Positions 35,901-48,713 are shown, counted from the first letter of the stretch. The stretch: DNA of 64,000 nt from Pomacea canaliculata (GCF_003073045.1 NC_037598.1:10888486-10952485); one strand, 5' to 3'. Notes: a model not told the origin generated them from the sequence alone. Program-made: numbers and translations.

Positions 35901-37619
35901 TAATGCAACCTCTGTTTCAAAGATTATTACTGCATCCACATAGAACAAGATGTTCACTTATTATTTATTATCATCATCCTTGAAACATTTATACATTTGT
36001 TTAATATAAAACTCTTGTTTCTCCAAAAGTCATCATTAATTTGTATGATTCTTAATTGTAGAAGCTGACAAAACGAATGACCGGCATTCAGTGGAACGGA
36101 AACTTGACCAAACTCTTGTGCTTCTGGTGAAGCATCAGCTTGGGGACAAAGCTCACTGGCTGTTCCCTCAAGGTCCTTATAACCAGGGAGAATCTATGAG
36201 ACAGGTATACAGCATTCTGGCTGGCCTTTTAAATAATCAAAAAAGTATTTTATCACCTGCAAAGTTTCAGTATTTATATAAAGTGAAGTGTATCTCAATT
36301 TTTCTTATGTATTACGATACATGCTATTTGAAAAAAAAAAGTTTTGATCTGCACCTTCTTAGGTTATCATCTTATTGTGAAATCATTGCTTGTGGAGTTT
36401 TGGTGGTAAATATGTGCAAAATTTAAATCTTTAGACTCGGAAAACTACAGGCATTGAGCATTTCGATTTCTTCTTCATTTAATTTCATGGTCTCAGAATC
36501 AGTAATGCAAAAAATTTTTTTTCTACTGAAGGCAGCAGAGCGAGTTTTGACAAGTCTGTGTGGAAATGACATCCAGGCAACCTTTCTGGGGAATGCTCCA
36601 TGTGGCTTTTATCAGTATCAATATCCCCCTGCTTCAGGGATGGGAACAGGTGCTAAGGTATGCTCAGAATGTTTAATGGCCTCTATTTCAGATAGTCCTA
36701 GTGGGTAAGTTTAGCTGTCTTCTTTCAGCACTGTTTTATCAACCCATGGATGTGTATAGATGGATGGCTGACTGTATGCCAAGGCCAGTGCTTGGCCTCT
36801 TGCAAAGTTCTCCACTGCTAGTCTCGGTGAGCCTAAAGCATGTGACTAAACTGGAAACTTTGTACGCACCAGCCTCGATTCTAGTAATTAAGCTGAAACA
36901 TGGCAAAACTGGAAGCCTCGTTCAAGGAGTTAATTGAAAAAAATCATCTTCGAGTCATCCAGGGATACAGATTCATGATCAACCACAGATGTTTCAGGCT
37001 ATGAGTAACCATTCCAGTGATGATGATCATGTGAAAAAGCCAATGATATCTGGCTGGGTAACATGGAATGTTCAGCATGGTGCAGTTTTAACTTTTCACC
37101 TTCTAAATAGTTTTGAAATGATCAGTAAATGTGCCAAAAATATCTTCATCTGTAGAGAAATATATTAACTATGGCAGTTAGGTAGTTTAAATCAGCAACG
37201 ATTGTCATGGCCAAACTTTCACTGTACAACAGGAAAGAATGGATTCAAACAGGTGGAACGGTCATAGTACTTGTCAGACTAGATGGAAACCATAAGCGAG
37301 GAGTGATCAATAAGGTTGTCAGTATTGTCCATGTTTTTTACCTACCCCTTTTGAGTTGAACCATTCTTTCCTGCCATAAGATAAAAGTTCAGCCTTTAAG
37401 CGCTCGTCTTAAATAAGCACCTCCCATGGATGCTTTTTTGGTAACAGCAAACCTTTCTGTGCACAGGTGTTTTTCTTCAAGGCATGGTATCAGCAAGGGA
37501 ATGTTGTCCCAAATAAGCAAAGTACTTCAGACTTTCTATGGGTGACCAAGGATGAATTGTCAGAGTACTGCCCAAAGTCCTATCTCAAGAGCATCAAAAG
37601 ATTTCTAGCAAACTTGTGA
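32986..37619 (+). CDS. MRPL46: Large ribosomal subunit protein mL46, mitochondrial
   Basis: Protein of the mitochondrial 54S/39S large subunit; the family has an N-terminal L46 domain and a Nudix-like fold. Six exons join in phase: 32986-33046, 33966-34173, 34894-35021, 36062-36204, 36532-36657 and 37467-37619, giving 272 aa (human 279). The start MATRIASSLLKVVKTNSRCL looks like a mitochondrial presequence. Further signatures are CIQRPPVIS, LDKSLLSDHELRIKADE, DLEDEWEAE, RKLDQTLVLLVKHQLGDKAH, ATFLGNAPCGFYQY and the end WVTKDELSEYCPKSYLKSIK. Each has a counterpart in human MRPL46 in the same order. No frame break is seen. A SINE lies in intron 1 and a LINE end in intron 2. AATAAA follows the stop by about 45 bp. 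Confidence 0.96.
33165..33345 (+). mobile_element. tRNA-derived SINE in MRPL46 intron 1
   Basis: A tRNA-like head (TAGGTTAGCTGTCACC as A box, AGGTTCAACTTTCG as B box) leads into TTCTTTCTCTGCATGTGG, TTTACAGGGCTGGCTGCC and a TAAAGCTACACTCCC tail. The body matches the fragment at 12,880-13,010, which defines a family in this window. Confidence 0.65.
34575..34745 (-). mobile_element. LINE 3' end fragment in MRPL46 intron 2
   Basis: Read on the minus strand, the piece encodes TWVRLKRAAQNLVRWRGVGV followed by a stop and a tail of CTAAA-type units. The pattern of basic residues, 'AQNRVRWR' and a stop followed by a short repeat tail is typical of the end of the reverse-transcriptase ORF in RTE- or Jockey-like LINEs. 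Most of the element is missing, as in a 5'-truncated insertion. Confidence 0.5.
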
Positions 37620-37664
37620 AGGCAGATTGTATGAATGTTTAACTTAGCTATCCTAATGTGCAAG

Positions 37665-37670
37665 AATAAA
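37665..37670 (+). terminator. MRPL46 polyadenylation signal
   Basis: AATAAA 45 bp after the MRPL46 stop, the first such word in that 3' region. It places the end of MRPL46 near 37,690, less than 200 bp from the RPAP3 stop codon on the other strand. Confidence 0.7.
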
Positions 37671-37875
37671 TTAAAATACTTTTACATTTATGGTTTTTTT
37701 ATAGTTTCATAGTGTAGGAGAGATTGTATGTCTCTATGCAAGCACAAAACAAAATGTGACATATAGCATCTGTTCAAAAAGTACAAGGCCAATTCTTGCT
37801 CTTTTTTTTTTTTCATGTTTAACTTTAAACAAAAATGTTCATTTTTTAGGATTCAAAATATCTTAATTTTTCCCA

Positions 37876-40800
37876 TCAGACTTCATATTTCTTGGCCAGG
37901 GCTTCAATATCTGCTGCAGAATATGAATTCATCATCCGTAAGTGCTGGAAAATGTCCTTCAGGCCTGCAAATTTGAAAAACAAATGTAGATCTACAAACT
38001 CCAAGAGAGCTGGTTATTACATCATTAGGATCTACAGCAGAAGTCTGGTGCACAATACACTTTAAACTTGTGCACAACATGGCAAGCCTAAAAGACTTGC
38101 GATTTGTCACTATACAAACTCCATAAACTGGCAATAGTTGCAATTTACTGAAATTAAATTAACAATAAAATATCCTCCTCCAATTTTACCATATCAGGAC
38201 TGAGAATGACATAAAATGATACTCTAGAAATATACCATTTCTTAAACCATATCACTGGCAAAAACACTGCTTCATGGAAGATGACACACCTTGTTTTTCT
38301 TTGCTTGAAAGGAACATTACAGTCATAGAAAAACGCTTCACTTCGCTGAGTTCCTTGAGCTGATGATAGAAATCTTCCCCAGATCTACATTCAAAAAGAT
38401 CGTGGTGTTAATGACATACCAGAAAAGACACTAATTTTCCAAAAATTCTTCTTAACCACAAATCTAATCAAATGATAATTATGACATTAAAAAAAACCAA
38501 GAAATTTTCAAAAATTTACTGCTGCAAAATCAAGTAACTGAACCATAGCTCACGGAATGAAGTGTTCTTTGATGGCATCAACAATCGTGAGAAGGACTGG
38601 TGCCTCTAAGCTCTGACCAAAAAGTTTGGAATACTGAGCAGGGTCGATTCTCTGCAAGATTTTACAAAGAATTCTTTGTAACAAAGTCAGTTAAACTGTA
38701 ACAAGTTATTAAGTGAGAAGCAAGCCTTCACAAACAACAGACAATATTTCAAGTATTTTGAGTATACATGTACATGTGTATACGTTAAATGCAAATGAGT
38801 AGACATAAAAAGAACAATCTTACATGATCACTGTACTGCATGTAGAAGACGGTACACTATTAATGGCACAATTTTATACCAGATTTATAACTGCTAAAAA
38901 TAAAATGAAAATACTAAAATTATTTTAAATACTACATTGTATGATTGATGAGGCCTGATTTACAAGACGTTAAATATTAACAACAAAATCAAACCAGGAA
39001 ACTGCAGATTAACAGATAAAAATGGCCTTACCTTGAAGTAGTTATAAAATGCATGCAAGTCACTTTTAAGCACTTTAAAGTCAGCTTGGAACTGAAAGGA
39101 TGTTTGTGGAGGATCCTTTTCTAGAACTGCTGCTAATGATGCTGAGCCACCTGTGTGAGTTTGCAGGGGGACTGGTTTTAGGTCTGTAGAATGTGTTCTT
39201 TTCCTGGAAATATCTGACTTTTTGATAGCAGTATCAACAGCTGCTGGGTTTAAGTCTGAATATTCTTCTACACTTTCATTCTTTTTGTTTCACAATGCTC
39301 TGCAGTATTATCCTCACAAGTGGCTTGCATCTCTGTATTCTCTAAGTCTCTGCTTATTGTCTTGGCTGTGTCAGTAACACCACATGCAGAATGTCCAACA
39401 AAGTGCTCAAACATCTCCTTGTCTCTAGCTTCCATTTCTTTCTTTGCAGTACTCTGGGTGGCCACAACCTTAGCTATCGCTTCTTTCTGTTTGGTGTTCT
39501 GCTCTACACCAATTTCCTGGATCTCCAGTCGCCTAAGCGGTTTCTGTTGAAAGGAATAGCTTTCTTTAAAAGAAAAATAAATAAAACCCATTTATTTTAG
39601 ACTGTGATTGCTGACCATTTATCTGGGGTGTACATTTAATAGCTTCTTGTTATTTTCATACAAAGCAAATGGTCATGAGACTTTACCCCGCTCAGCTTCA
39701 TATTGAGAAACAACACCCTAACCTATAAAGCACAAGTGTTGACAGCATTTTTTTAACACTTTGAATGGCCAAAATTCATGCAAAATGTGTCTCCTATCTC
39801 CTCTTTTTGCAGCACAATTCTCTTTCTCAATTTTCCCAAAACCACAGAATCATAACCTGCACCCCATTACCTCACATATGAATGCTTTCTTACTTTTGAT
39901 CTTTCTTCAGGCACTTTATAAATGGGCTTCACTACACAGCTCTCGGTTGTTTCCAAAGATGTTTTAGATGGTGTTTGATCCTTATCTCTTTCCTGCTCCT
40001 GAATGCCAACAAATGTTATAAAATAATTATTATAGATGCTCAATTTCATGATTATCTGATATCTGCTCATCCACAACCAACCTACCACCAAACACACATG
40101 CAAATGGCACATGACTTTCACACACTGCATATGCAAATCTCTTTCATAAATAAAGTAGTGATCAGTTGACACAAAGATCTTTTTAAATATGTAAAATTGT
40201 ACTGGCACGTCTGGAAATAAAAATGGGAGAACTGCAACAGCAAGTCACAGAAAACTGGAACGAAGAAGCAATGGGATAAAGTCAAAGCAATGAGCCACCC
40301 AGAAGATGAACTGTAAATTTTCACCAGCATAGAACTATATTACCTTTTCAAGTCTTTCAATTTCTGATTTAGCCTGTTTATTTGTCGGCTCCAACTGAAG
40401 CACACGGTTGTAATCAGCAAGTGCCTCTGACAGTCTGTTCAGACCAATGCGTGCCGCAGCACGTCGGAGGTATCCTTTCACGTACAGTGGATCCAAGGAT
40501 ATTGCTGTGTGGCAGTCCATCTCTGCAGCCCCATACCTTCCCAATCAAAATTTATAACTATTTGTTTTATGACAAAGGTTATATTTAAAAAGAAAGTCTC
40601 AGATTATTAAAAGCTCGTACACAATGGAAGAATGAAGGCACATCAAGCATAAAACACTAGATCCGCCTCTATTAGATCTTCCCTTAATTTGACATCTTTA
40701 ATTTCTCCTTTATTTTTTTCCCTTTAACTTAAACTAACTTGAATAGATTTTTCTTTCCTCACCTAAAAAAAACTTTCTTCAGAACTTTAGAGCTGTTACA

Positions 40801-42577
40801 GATTTTGAATATTTCCTGAAATCTATAATTACAGAGCTTCTTTATGTAAAACTAGTAATGTTGAAAATACTCACTTCTGAAGTTTCAAAAGAGCCATGGC
40901 ACGGTTTGCTGGCAGTAGTGGATTGGTTGGATCAAGCTCCATGCCACGTGTGTAACATTCAATTGCTACATCATAAGCCCCTGCATTCAAGTGTGAGTTT
41001 CCCTGCACAGATGTGGAAGCTCTTATTTTCGGAGACCGTTCAAAATAAATTTTATGTGAATACTTGAGTTTGAATCCAAGCATATTGTAACTTATAAGAC
41101 CGTTTTTCATGTATCCTTCCATATCTATCTGTGCACATGCATACTTACAGCCTTTACATGTATTCACATATATGTATTTACTGAAATAGGTGAATATTTT
41201 TTAAAGAGCTACTTTTGTTACAACTTTTCTTTATAAAGTACCTTATTTTTCTCTTCATTGGCTAACTGCTTCTTTCTCTCTATTTCCCATTCTTCATCAG
41301 TCTCATACTCTGATGATGATTTTTCTTCACTTTGGTCAATCTCCTGAAGAGCTTTATCCTGCAAACAGTTCCCAGATTTATTGTCTGTTTTCAGTATCTG
41401 CATTTCAAAATTGTTATACTAAAACCAACAAATAAAACAAAGTAATAACTTTGGGATCCTTCAATACTATTATTTCTAACTCGTAGTAAATTTCACAGTT
41501 CAGATATTTTTTAATGGTATGTGATATGGTTTTCAAAAACAAAATTATTTCTGGGAATTCAAAAGAAACATCTAAGCAGTCTACAAGACACTCACCACAT
41601 CGTATTTATCCCAGGCTCTGAAATCACCTCCACTAATCCTTTTTGGTTTCTTGGATGATTTTGATTCCTTCTTTTTCTTTAGTTTCTTCTTATCGAGGCT
41701 GTTTCTAACTGGTGGTAATTTCTGAGAAAAAAAAGTTCAAATTGAAACAAATCTTTAAAAGCTAACAGTGTGAATCATCTGAACTTCATTCCTTATTATC
41801 TTAATATATGCCATCTGCAAATGCAGTATATCATTCTAAACTATGATGCACTGTTTTGATTGTGTGTTTGGTGTTTGCATCGATTTGATCTACGCTGGTC
41901 TATTCTGTTTGTCACAAAAGAAACACTGATATTCCGAACTGAAGATATCAAATATAACAATCCACAATCCTGGTCTACAAAGATGATGTAATATGGGGAA
42001 AAAGGTACCCAAACGTTCCGCTAATTTCAACATAGGCACTGGGTTTTGGTCTTTGCGTTTGTTAAGCACGGCGAGCATGGCTTTGGGAGTGTAGTACACA
42101 GAAAAAAGATTATAGACAGTGTTTTTAAAAAAAAAACCCTGAGAACAGAGTGAAACTACTCGGCCAAAAACCCACTGTACTTTGTTTAAAATGATGTAAA
42201 AGCATATACATAAATATAAACACAAATCGTCACAATTCCATATTACTGATTTATTTTTGCCCAGACATGTTCGTATCGTTTTCTCTAGATCAAAGATGCA
42301 GGATTTTTTCTTTTACGGTTTTAAGGAAATAAGACACTTCTGCGCCTCCCTCTTGATTAAAGAAAAACAAGCTATGCAAAAGAAAACAATTTATTTGTTT
42401 TACCTCTAGCTGTTCGGATGATTTCTTCTTTTTCAACTCCTCTTCTTTCGTTTTTATTTGGTCTTCCCAGTTTCCAAGATCCGACAATACGTCCTGCAAT
42501 TCTTGCTGATTTTCTCTTAATTGGTACTGTAACTGCACCATCTTTTCCTCGTGAGGAGAAAGTCCCAGTTTTGCCAT
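37876..42577 (-). CDS. RPAP3: RNA polymerase II-associated protein 3, single TPR cassette
   Basis: HSP90 co-chaperone scaffold of the R2TP complex (with PIH1D1 and RUVBL1/2), used in assembling RNA polymerases, snoRNPs and PIKKs. Ten exons: 42404-42577, 41596-41721, 41242-41358, 40875-41002, 40344-40536, 39894-39998, 39032-39543, 38554-38651, 38290-38384, 37876-37964, about 545 aa. The N-terminus QLRENQQELQDVLSDLGNWE matches human RPAP3. One three-repeat TPR cassette (exons 3-5: AIECYTRGMELDPTNPLLPA, then ALADYNRVLQLEPTNKQAKS) is followed by VKPIYKVP..KPLRRLEI and the C-terminal RPAP3 domain (FQFQADFKVLKSDLHAFYNY to ALAKKYEV). Human RPAP3 (665 aa) has two cassettes. Exon 7 is one base short: the frame changes near 39,286 at an A5 run, although both flanks are homologous and both exon ends are in phase. 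Confidence 0.93.
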
Positions 42578-43516
42578 CTTCAATATTTCAAAGTTTAAGA
42601 AACTGTTCAAATGTGCGAGTTTGTGTGGTGGCTGCTAGAAATTGCGGAATGTTTCAAGGGAGCAACCATTTAGCGTCCTCATGGCTAAGATGGCGGTGTC
42701 ATGTGTTCAGACATCCCCCCCTCCTTTTTTTTTAAAAAGAGGAAAAGTGTTTTTTTTCACCCAAAAGCGATTTCGCTTTGCGTGAGAATGGGGATCTGGG
42801 TGAATATGGGAGAGCGGAGGATATAAGGGGTCAGGATAGGTGTGGGAGGAGAGTTGTTCCGTGATGCCGCAGGTGGTGTTTACATTTACTGGTTCCCTCT
42901 GAGGCTCATCTGTTTTTGTTGTCTCATTCTCCAAAAGGCATGTCAAGTCCTCAGTGGTGGTCAACTGGACTGGTTGCCAGACCCATAATGTTGACCTATT
43001 CCTATATTCTAGACTTCTATTCAACTTTACTTACTGTTTGTTTTTTTGTTTGTTTGTTTTTTTAACTGTGCGTTACAAAGGTGAGAGGCGAGTCCTGATC
43101 GAATTTGGGGTCTCGTAGTCGAATCTGAGATAAGAATAGATCTTCGTACCTTGATATCTTATAAATGAGGTTCCGATTAATGAAGGTATTTTTTTAAGTT
43201 AAAAATCATTGCTTACACCTACCCTAACCTCTTTTCTTCTCAACCTGATGCCGAAAAATCCACAATGTCGCACTAGGAGCGAAGACAGACGCTTCGTATC
43301 GTATTCTCTCCCCTGCATTACTCTACGTATGATACACATATAAGCTACAACTGGCTTCGTTATTTCCGAAGATTAGTAGCTACCACAGACTTCTATGATG
43401 TAAGGTTGTGGTGGCTACCCTCATCGAGAGTCGCTGACAGAAATTGCCTTATTTTGAAATTGGCGCTACGATCGGTTTCTTCCCTTTGAGCAGCGACGAT
43501 TTCCTTTCTCATCAAG
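42578..43516. other. RPAP3 upstream region and left flank of the Mutator-like element
   Basis: The RPAP3 promoter should lie just above 42,577. No terminal repeat of the neighbouring transposon could be recognised. A T-rich/A-rich run sits at 42,726-42,760 and a (TTTG)n-like run at 43,036-43,062. Confidence 0.4.
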
Positions 43517-45497
43517 ATGGCTGAAAGTGCGTCGACTTCCTTTGTGGCAGAAGCGACCGTGGAGGTTTCTGACGGCATTTCAATCTATCCGAGTAAGAAA
43601 AAAACATATGTGCAGAGAAAAAAGGAGAGAGCTCAAAAATTGGCGAAGGCGCGATGGCAGAAGGCAAGAGACAAACTAAAATATGAAGAGTCACATGGAA
43701 CGAAAATCACCGACTCGCCGACTGAGATATCAATCGCAAGGACGACTATTTCTGACAATGTTGACGACTTTGTAAACTTGACTTCAGCATCTAGACGAAA
43801 ACTCAAGCTTGTGAAAGAAAAGATTGGCCCGACCGACGCTGTCAAGGACGTAGAGACGAAAGAGCGGTGTATCATAGAGTTAGAAACATTGAAAGATCTG
43901 TTTGCTATGTTCACTTGTTCTGAGTGTGGGACTGAAGGTAGTTTTGATGTCTATTTTGGAGAGAGAATGGGTTATTCAAGACAAATACATATTAAGTGTC
44001 AGAGATGCCCGTTTGTTGCTAAAAAATACTCCTGTTCGCGAAAAAGTAACAGCGAACAAGCAAACAAGGGGTTTGATGTAAATAATGCTATGGTTGTTTG
44101 TTTTAATGAGCTGGGTCTAGGTTATGCAGCGTTTAAAAAAATGTTCAGCTCTTGTAAATATCCCAGGCATGCATAGCACGACATATGAGAAACTCACAAA
44201 GCACGTTGGTGAAGCCCATGTTAATGTTAGTGATAATGTGTTGAATGCATCTGCTGAAGCAGTGAGGAAAGTTTATGCCGACTTGGATGGTTGTAATATA
44301 GGTGACAGTGATAATGTTTGCAGTAGTAACCAGCCACTTGATGTTATGGTTTCTTTTGATGGAACGTGGCATAAAAGAGGCTTTGCCTCAAATTATGGAG
44401 TAGGAATAGTCATTGAAGTTATGACAGGTTTAGTTTTAGATTATGAAGTTCTTTCAAAGTACTGCTTAGCATGTGAACACAATAAGGCTAAAGATATGTC
44501 TGATTCTGAAAGAGCTGAGTGGAAGCAGAAACATCAAGCAGACTGCAAAATAAATTTTAAGGGCTCTTCAAAAGCCATGGAGAAAGAGGCAGCAGTCAGA
44601 ATGTGGACTAGGTCAATAGAAAAACATAACATGCGCTACTCTAGAATGCTTTCAGATGGCGATTCCATCGCACACAAAGCAGTGATTGATGCAAAGGCAT
44701 ATGGTGATACAAAAATAGAAAAGCTAGAATGTGTTAACCATTGTCACAAGAGAATTGGAACAGCTCTTAGGAAGAAGGCGAAGGAGGAAAAGCTTGGAGG
44801 AAAAAAGTTTGGTTCCTTGACTGTGCACACTTGTAATGTATTACAAACATACTACAGGAATGCTGTGAACGAACACCTTGGGAACCCTGATGGAATGAAA
44901 CGAAGCTATTTGGGCATCTTTGCTGCATTGTATGTCTACAGATGAAAACCCACAGCACCATATGTGTCCAAATGGCTCCAGTTCATGGTGTTTTTATAAC
45001 AGAGCAGCGGCTAAAGGAGAGACCCCACAAAGCCACAAAAAGAAAATCAAAACGCCTATTTCTTATGAAGTTGCACGGGCCATCTACCCTATCTACGAGA
45101 GAATGTCTGATCTGAATCTTCTCAGAAGGATGCAGCATGGACTTACTCAGAATGCAAATGAATCCCTGAACTCTGTAATATGGGCTAGATGTCCAAAGAC
45201 CACCTTTGTAGGAGCCTCACGAGTAAAAGCTGCCGTTGCATCTGCTGTTTCACACTTTAATCAGGTTCTTCCCACCTGTCACAAGTAATGAAACAGCTAG
45301 ACGTTGTTCCATCTATTATTTTACAGGCCTACCAAGAACATCAAGATAGAAAACGATGTAGGAAAGCAGATAATGAAGCACTGCCTGAAGCAAAACAACG
45401 AAGGAAAGAAAAACAAAAGAAAAAGAAGCTGATTGCTGCACAACAAGAAAGGAGTGAGGGTGAGACCTATAGCCCTGGGATGCTAGGCTTGAGTTAA
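43517..45497 (+). mobile_element. Mutator-like transposase gene, frameshifted
   Basis: An almost complete transposase of the animal Mutator-like transposase-domain family. It starts with MAESASTSF at 43,517 after a CpG-bearing leader. A basic coiled region is followed by a zinc ribbon (CSECGTEG..IKCQRCP, near 43,920-44,010) and the catalytic core: MVSFDGTWHKRGFASNYGVG (first Asp at about 44,358), MLSDGDSIAHKAV (second Asp), ECVNHCHKRIG (the Cys/His motif between the acidic residues) and TQNANESLNSVIW (Glu at about 45,158). The tail is Lys/Arg-rich. The protein is spread over frames 43517-44176, 44124-44945, 44920-45288 and 45288-45497, so three one-step shifts separate otherwise clean coding pieces. 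Terminal repeats and target duplication were not found. AATAAA occurs at about 45,512. It is recently active, possibly domesticated, or affected by assembly indels; I cannot tell which. Confidence 0.8.
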
Positions 45498-48400
45498 ATG
45501 GCCAGTGAAAGAAATAAACGCTGTAGGTTATTGTTTTTTGTCACAAGTTACCCTTAAATGAAAACTGGCTTTCTGAAAATCACATTTTTGGGCAACAGTG
45601 TTTACTTAACGCAATATCAGGAAAGGTTACAGCTACAGTAATTTTGTAGTCTTGCTCAGACATAAATTATCTACAGTTGTAGGAAATTGGCTTGTTGAGC
45701 TAAGCATTATTTTGGCTGTAATTGGCTTTTAAGAAAAAATTTTCTTTTTGTCCTTCGCAGTTTTAGGGGTACAATTTTTGACCACACGTCTCCAAGACTT
45801 TCAAAGATATCAAAATGAGTGTGTACTTTACAAAGACACTAAAATCAATTAGGTGTGATTTAGAATACAGTAAAATAAATTTTGAAATAATGGTATGTTT
45901 TTAAAAAGTCGATTTAAATCAACATTTTCATTGTAGCCACTTAAAAATGCATTTTTTGCTATTTATTTAATATTTGATTATTGTGTCACAAAATATGAAA
46001 ATCTTTAAAACAACAATCTTGATTTCAGGAGTAATACTCTCAATTCTCAGATTGTTATATTTTTCAATTTTTAATATTGTTGCTATCTTTATAAATCTGG
46101 TATTTACATGGTTTGGCCCAATCTTTACAGTTTGTAAAGTTGTTTTTTTTTTGAAAAAAAAGATTTAGAGTTTTTATTTATTTGCTTTTACCCTACCTTA
46201 TGTTAAGTTGTGAAGGAACCCCATATTTCCTATGGTTTATTTTAGAGATATTTTAAATTTATTTTATGGTTATAAATACTAGCAATCTTATTAATCCATT
46301 TATGGTAGAGTTTATGGGGTTTTTGGTTTTTATTACTTTTCAGGGGATGTTATCCAGTTTATGCTCTTTACATTTTTTATATGAATCTAGAATTTGGATG
46401 GCTTTAATTGCCACCATTGTTACCACTATTGACAGTAGTATAGCATAGCTTTTTTGGGTGGGTTAAAGCAATTATATTAATCTGAGAGCATGCACCTTCG
46501 TGTGCATGATTGTGTCCTATATAAATCACACGTTTATTATTAAGATTTGTCTCAGTTATTCTTGTCATTGACATGTTCGTGTTTTCACACCCCAAACCCC
46601 ACCCCTCATGAAGTGTTAACCTTTTGTAACCCACTAAGCTGATGTAATAGGGCGTATGAATGGGAAGATGTGAAAGTATGTTAACAGTGAAAGGGTTAAA
46701 GAACATTGGAGAAAACTAGAGAACAGTGTTCACTAGCAAAGTTTGGCGGGAAACTAGAAACTTGACACTCGAGGTAACTGGGCAGAAGGATAACTTTCCT
46801 TGCCTAGGTGAGGTAAAGTAGTAAATTTTTCTTCATGATGTTTTTGGTGTAAAAATGAAACTGTTCAAAAAAACTGTTGTAAATTTTGGGTCAACGATTG
46901 AATGCATAAAACATAAATGTGCAGAAACTGTATAGTAACGAGATTATTCCCCGGAAAGAGTTTACCTGGAGGACTGTTTTCCCAGAAAGATAAGGAGCGG
47001 TCTCTAGTTGCAAGACCAGTGAACTGCACGAGCATATTCTACCACACACCCAGTGCGGTGTGTAAGAGTCGAAGCTTCCTTATTTCAACGTGGCGCAGGT
47101 GCATGCGCATGGTTCGTCTCTTGTGGGACTAAAGGACAGTCGACGACCTTTAAGGCCTCGACCGGAGAACACACCTGTGCCTCGTCTCTCGACTGTGGAG
47201 TACTCCTCTTGTGCGGTATTCTACCACGACCTTTGTGGAGCCGAAGAAACCGTCAAACCACGCTCATTCTAATGACAGCAGAGTGATTTTTCATCGTGTG
47301 TATTTCATATTCTCAGAGAGGAATATGTGTCTGTGCAGATCGTATACAGGTTCTGAACTATTGGATTATGTCAGTGGTCCACAACTCGAGAGGGACAATC
47401 ATCTCGGCTGGGATAAAATCTGAACCGAGTATGGACAACTATGGCCAGAGATTTATGGTGTGTATGAAAACGGAGATGTGCAAATTAAATACGACCTGGA
47501 CAGTCTAAGGAAATTGTTGTGTTGTTTGTTGAAAGAATGCGCATTTGTGTCGCGACATTCTCTTGTTTGTTTTCATTACACTCCAGCAGTACCTGAGAGG
47601 TGCCAAGTCTGTAACAAATGTGCATGTAAGAGGGTTTTTAAAAATCTAATGAACTATTCCATGCTAACTATTATTCTAGCTATCGTGGTATAATACAACA
47701 CCATCTACATATGTCTATTCTATTAGATGATTTGTTTTTCAACACCTGGAGTGTTGACAATGAGTCTGAAATTACAAGGTATTGTCACTGTCATGTCCTT
47801 TATTTTAGATTGTACTGTCTGTTTGGCTTGCATGATAGCTCAGGTCAAATTTTTAATTAATTTAATAATTCTGGTTTAATATTTTGATTCTTCTCTCATC
47901 TACTTTCTTGTATTCAATGTCCACTCTGTGATCTACTGAGTGTTTTGGGGGTTAGGTATTTGACCCTTTTGAAGTCAAGACGCTAGTGACTCGGAGCCTG
48001 AGGATGGTAACCTAGAATCTGGTCTGGGATACACTGTTGCTAGAAACAAGAAACGGACAAAAGAATTGAAGAACTGACGGGTTTGGGAGCAGTTGACTAC
48101 GAGAGCGTGTGAAAAATAAAGCATGCATATACCAAGACTGTGTGTTGGGACAATATATTACAACACCAAAGTTGGCATAGATCCACGGACGAGAGAGAGA
48201 AAGAAAAAAAACAACAACGTCAGAGTACTGACCCTCGAAGTCATTTAGGCGAGAACGTTCACATTCAATTTACCGGTGGAGCTTTTTTGTTGGTTGCTAT
48301 GGAAACAAACCGCGTGCACCTTCCTAGCAGACCCTTCACACTTCAGGTGCACAGCACTCGACCAATTGAGCGCCTGACTTCGTTTCCGATTGTGAAACCG

Positions 48401-48713
48401 CTGCAGAAATCCTCACCCCCGCTACTTGTCAAATAAAAGATTTCGCTCCCTCCCTCCCCTTCCCCCAGCCACCGCTAACTCCTCCCGACCTTGTCTTGCT
48501 GCCAAAGTGTCAATGGAGGTTATCGCTTTGGCAAAGGTTAAGTCATTTTTATTTTAAAATAATGTATCGATAGAGAATGAGGGAAGGGGGTGGCGAGAGA
48601 ACTGGGGGTGGGTTAGTGGGAGCGGGATAGAGTTTCAAGTGCGGACACGCACCGAGTGGTTCCAACGGATCAAACAGTTATCGCCCGAATAGGCAGACTG
48701 GCGATCGGCAACC
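45498..48713. other. 3' flank of the Mutator-like gene and unassigned repeats
   Basis: 45.5-46.2 kb is AT-rich, UTR-like DNA. A 1.29-kb stretch from TGTTGTAA (46,875) to TTACAACA (about 48,163) has LTR-like inverted ends and AATAAA at 48,115, but no matching target duplication, so an LTR identity is only suspected. TACAACACC also occurs near 47,692. No host gene is recognised. Confidence 0.35.

Noticed and set aside
46875-48163. Second solo LTR, TGTTGTAA..TTACAACA
   Set aside because: The 8-bp inverted ends and AATAAA fit, but the flanks show no target duplication and no other part of an element is seen, so I left it as suspicion only.
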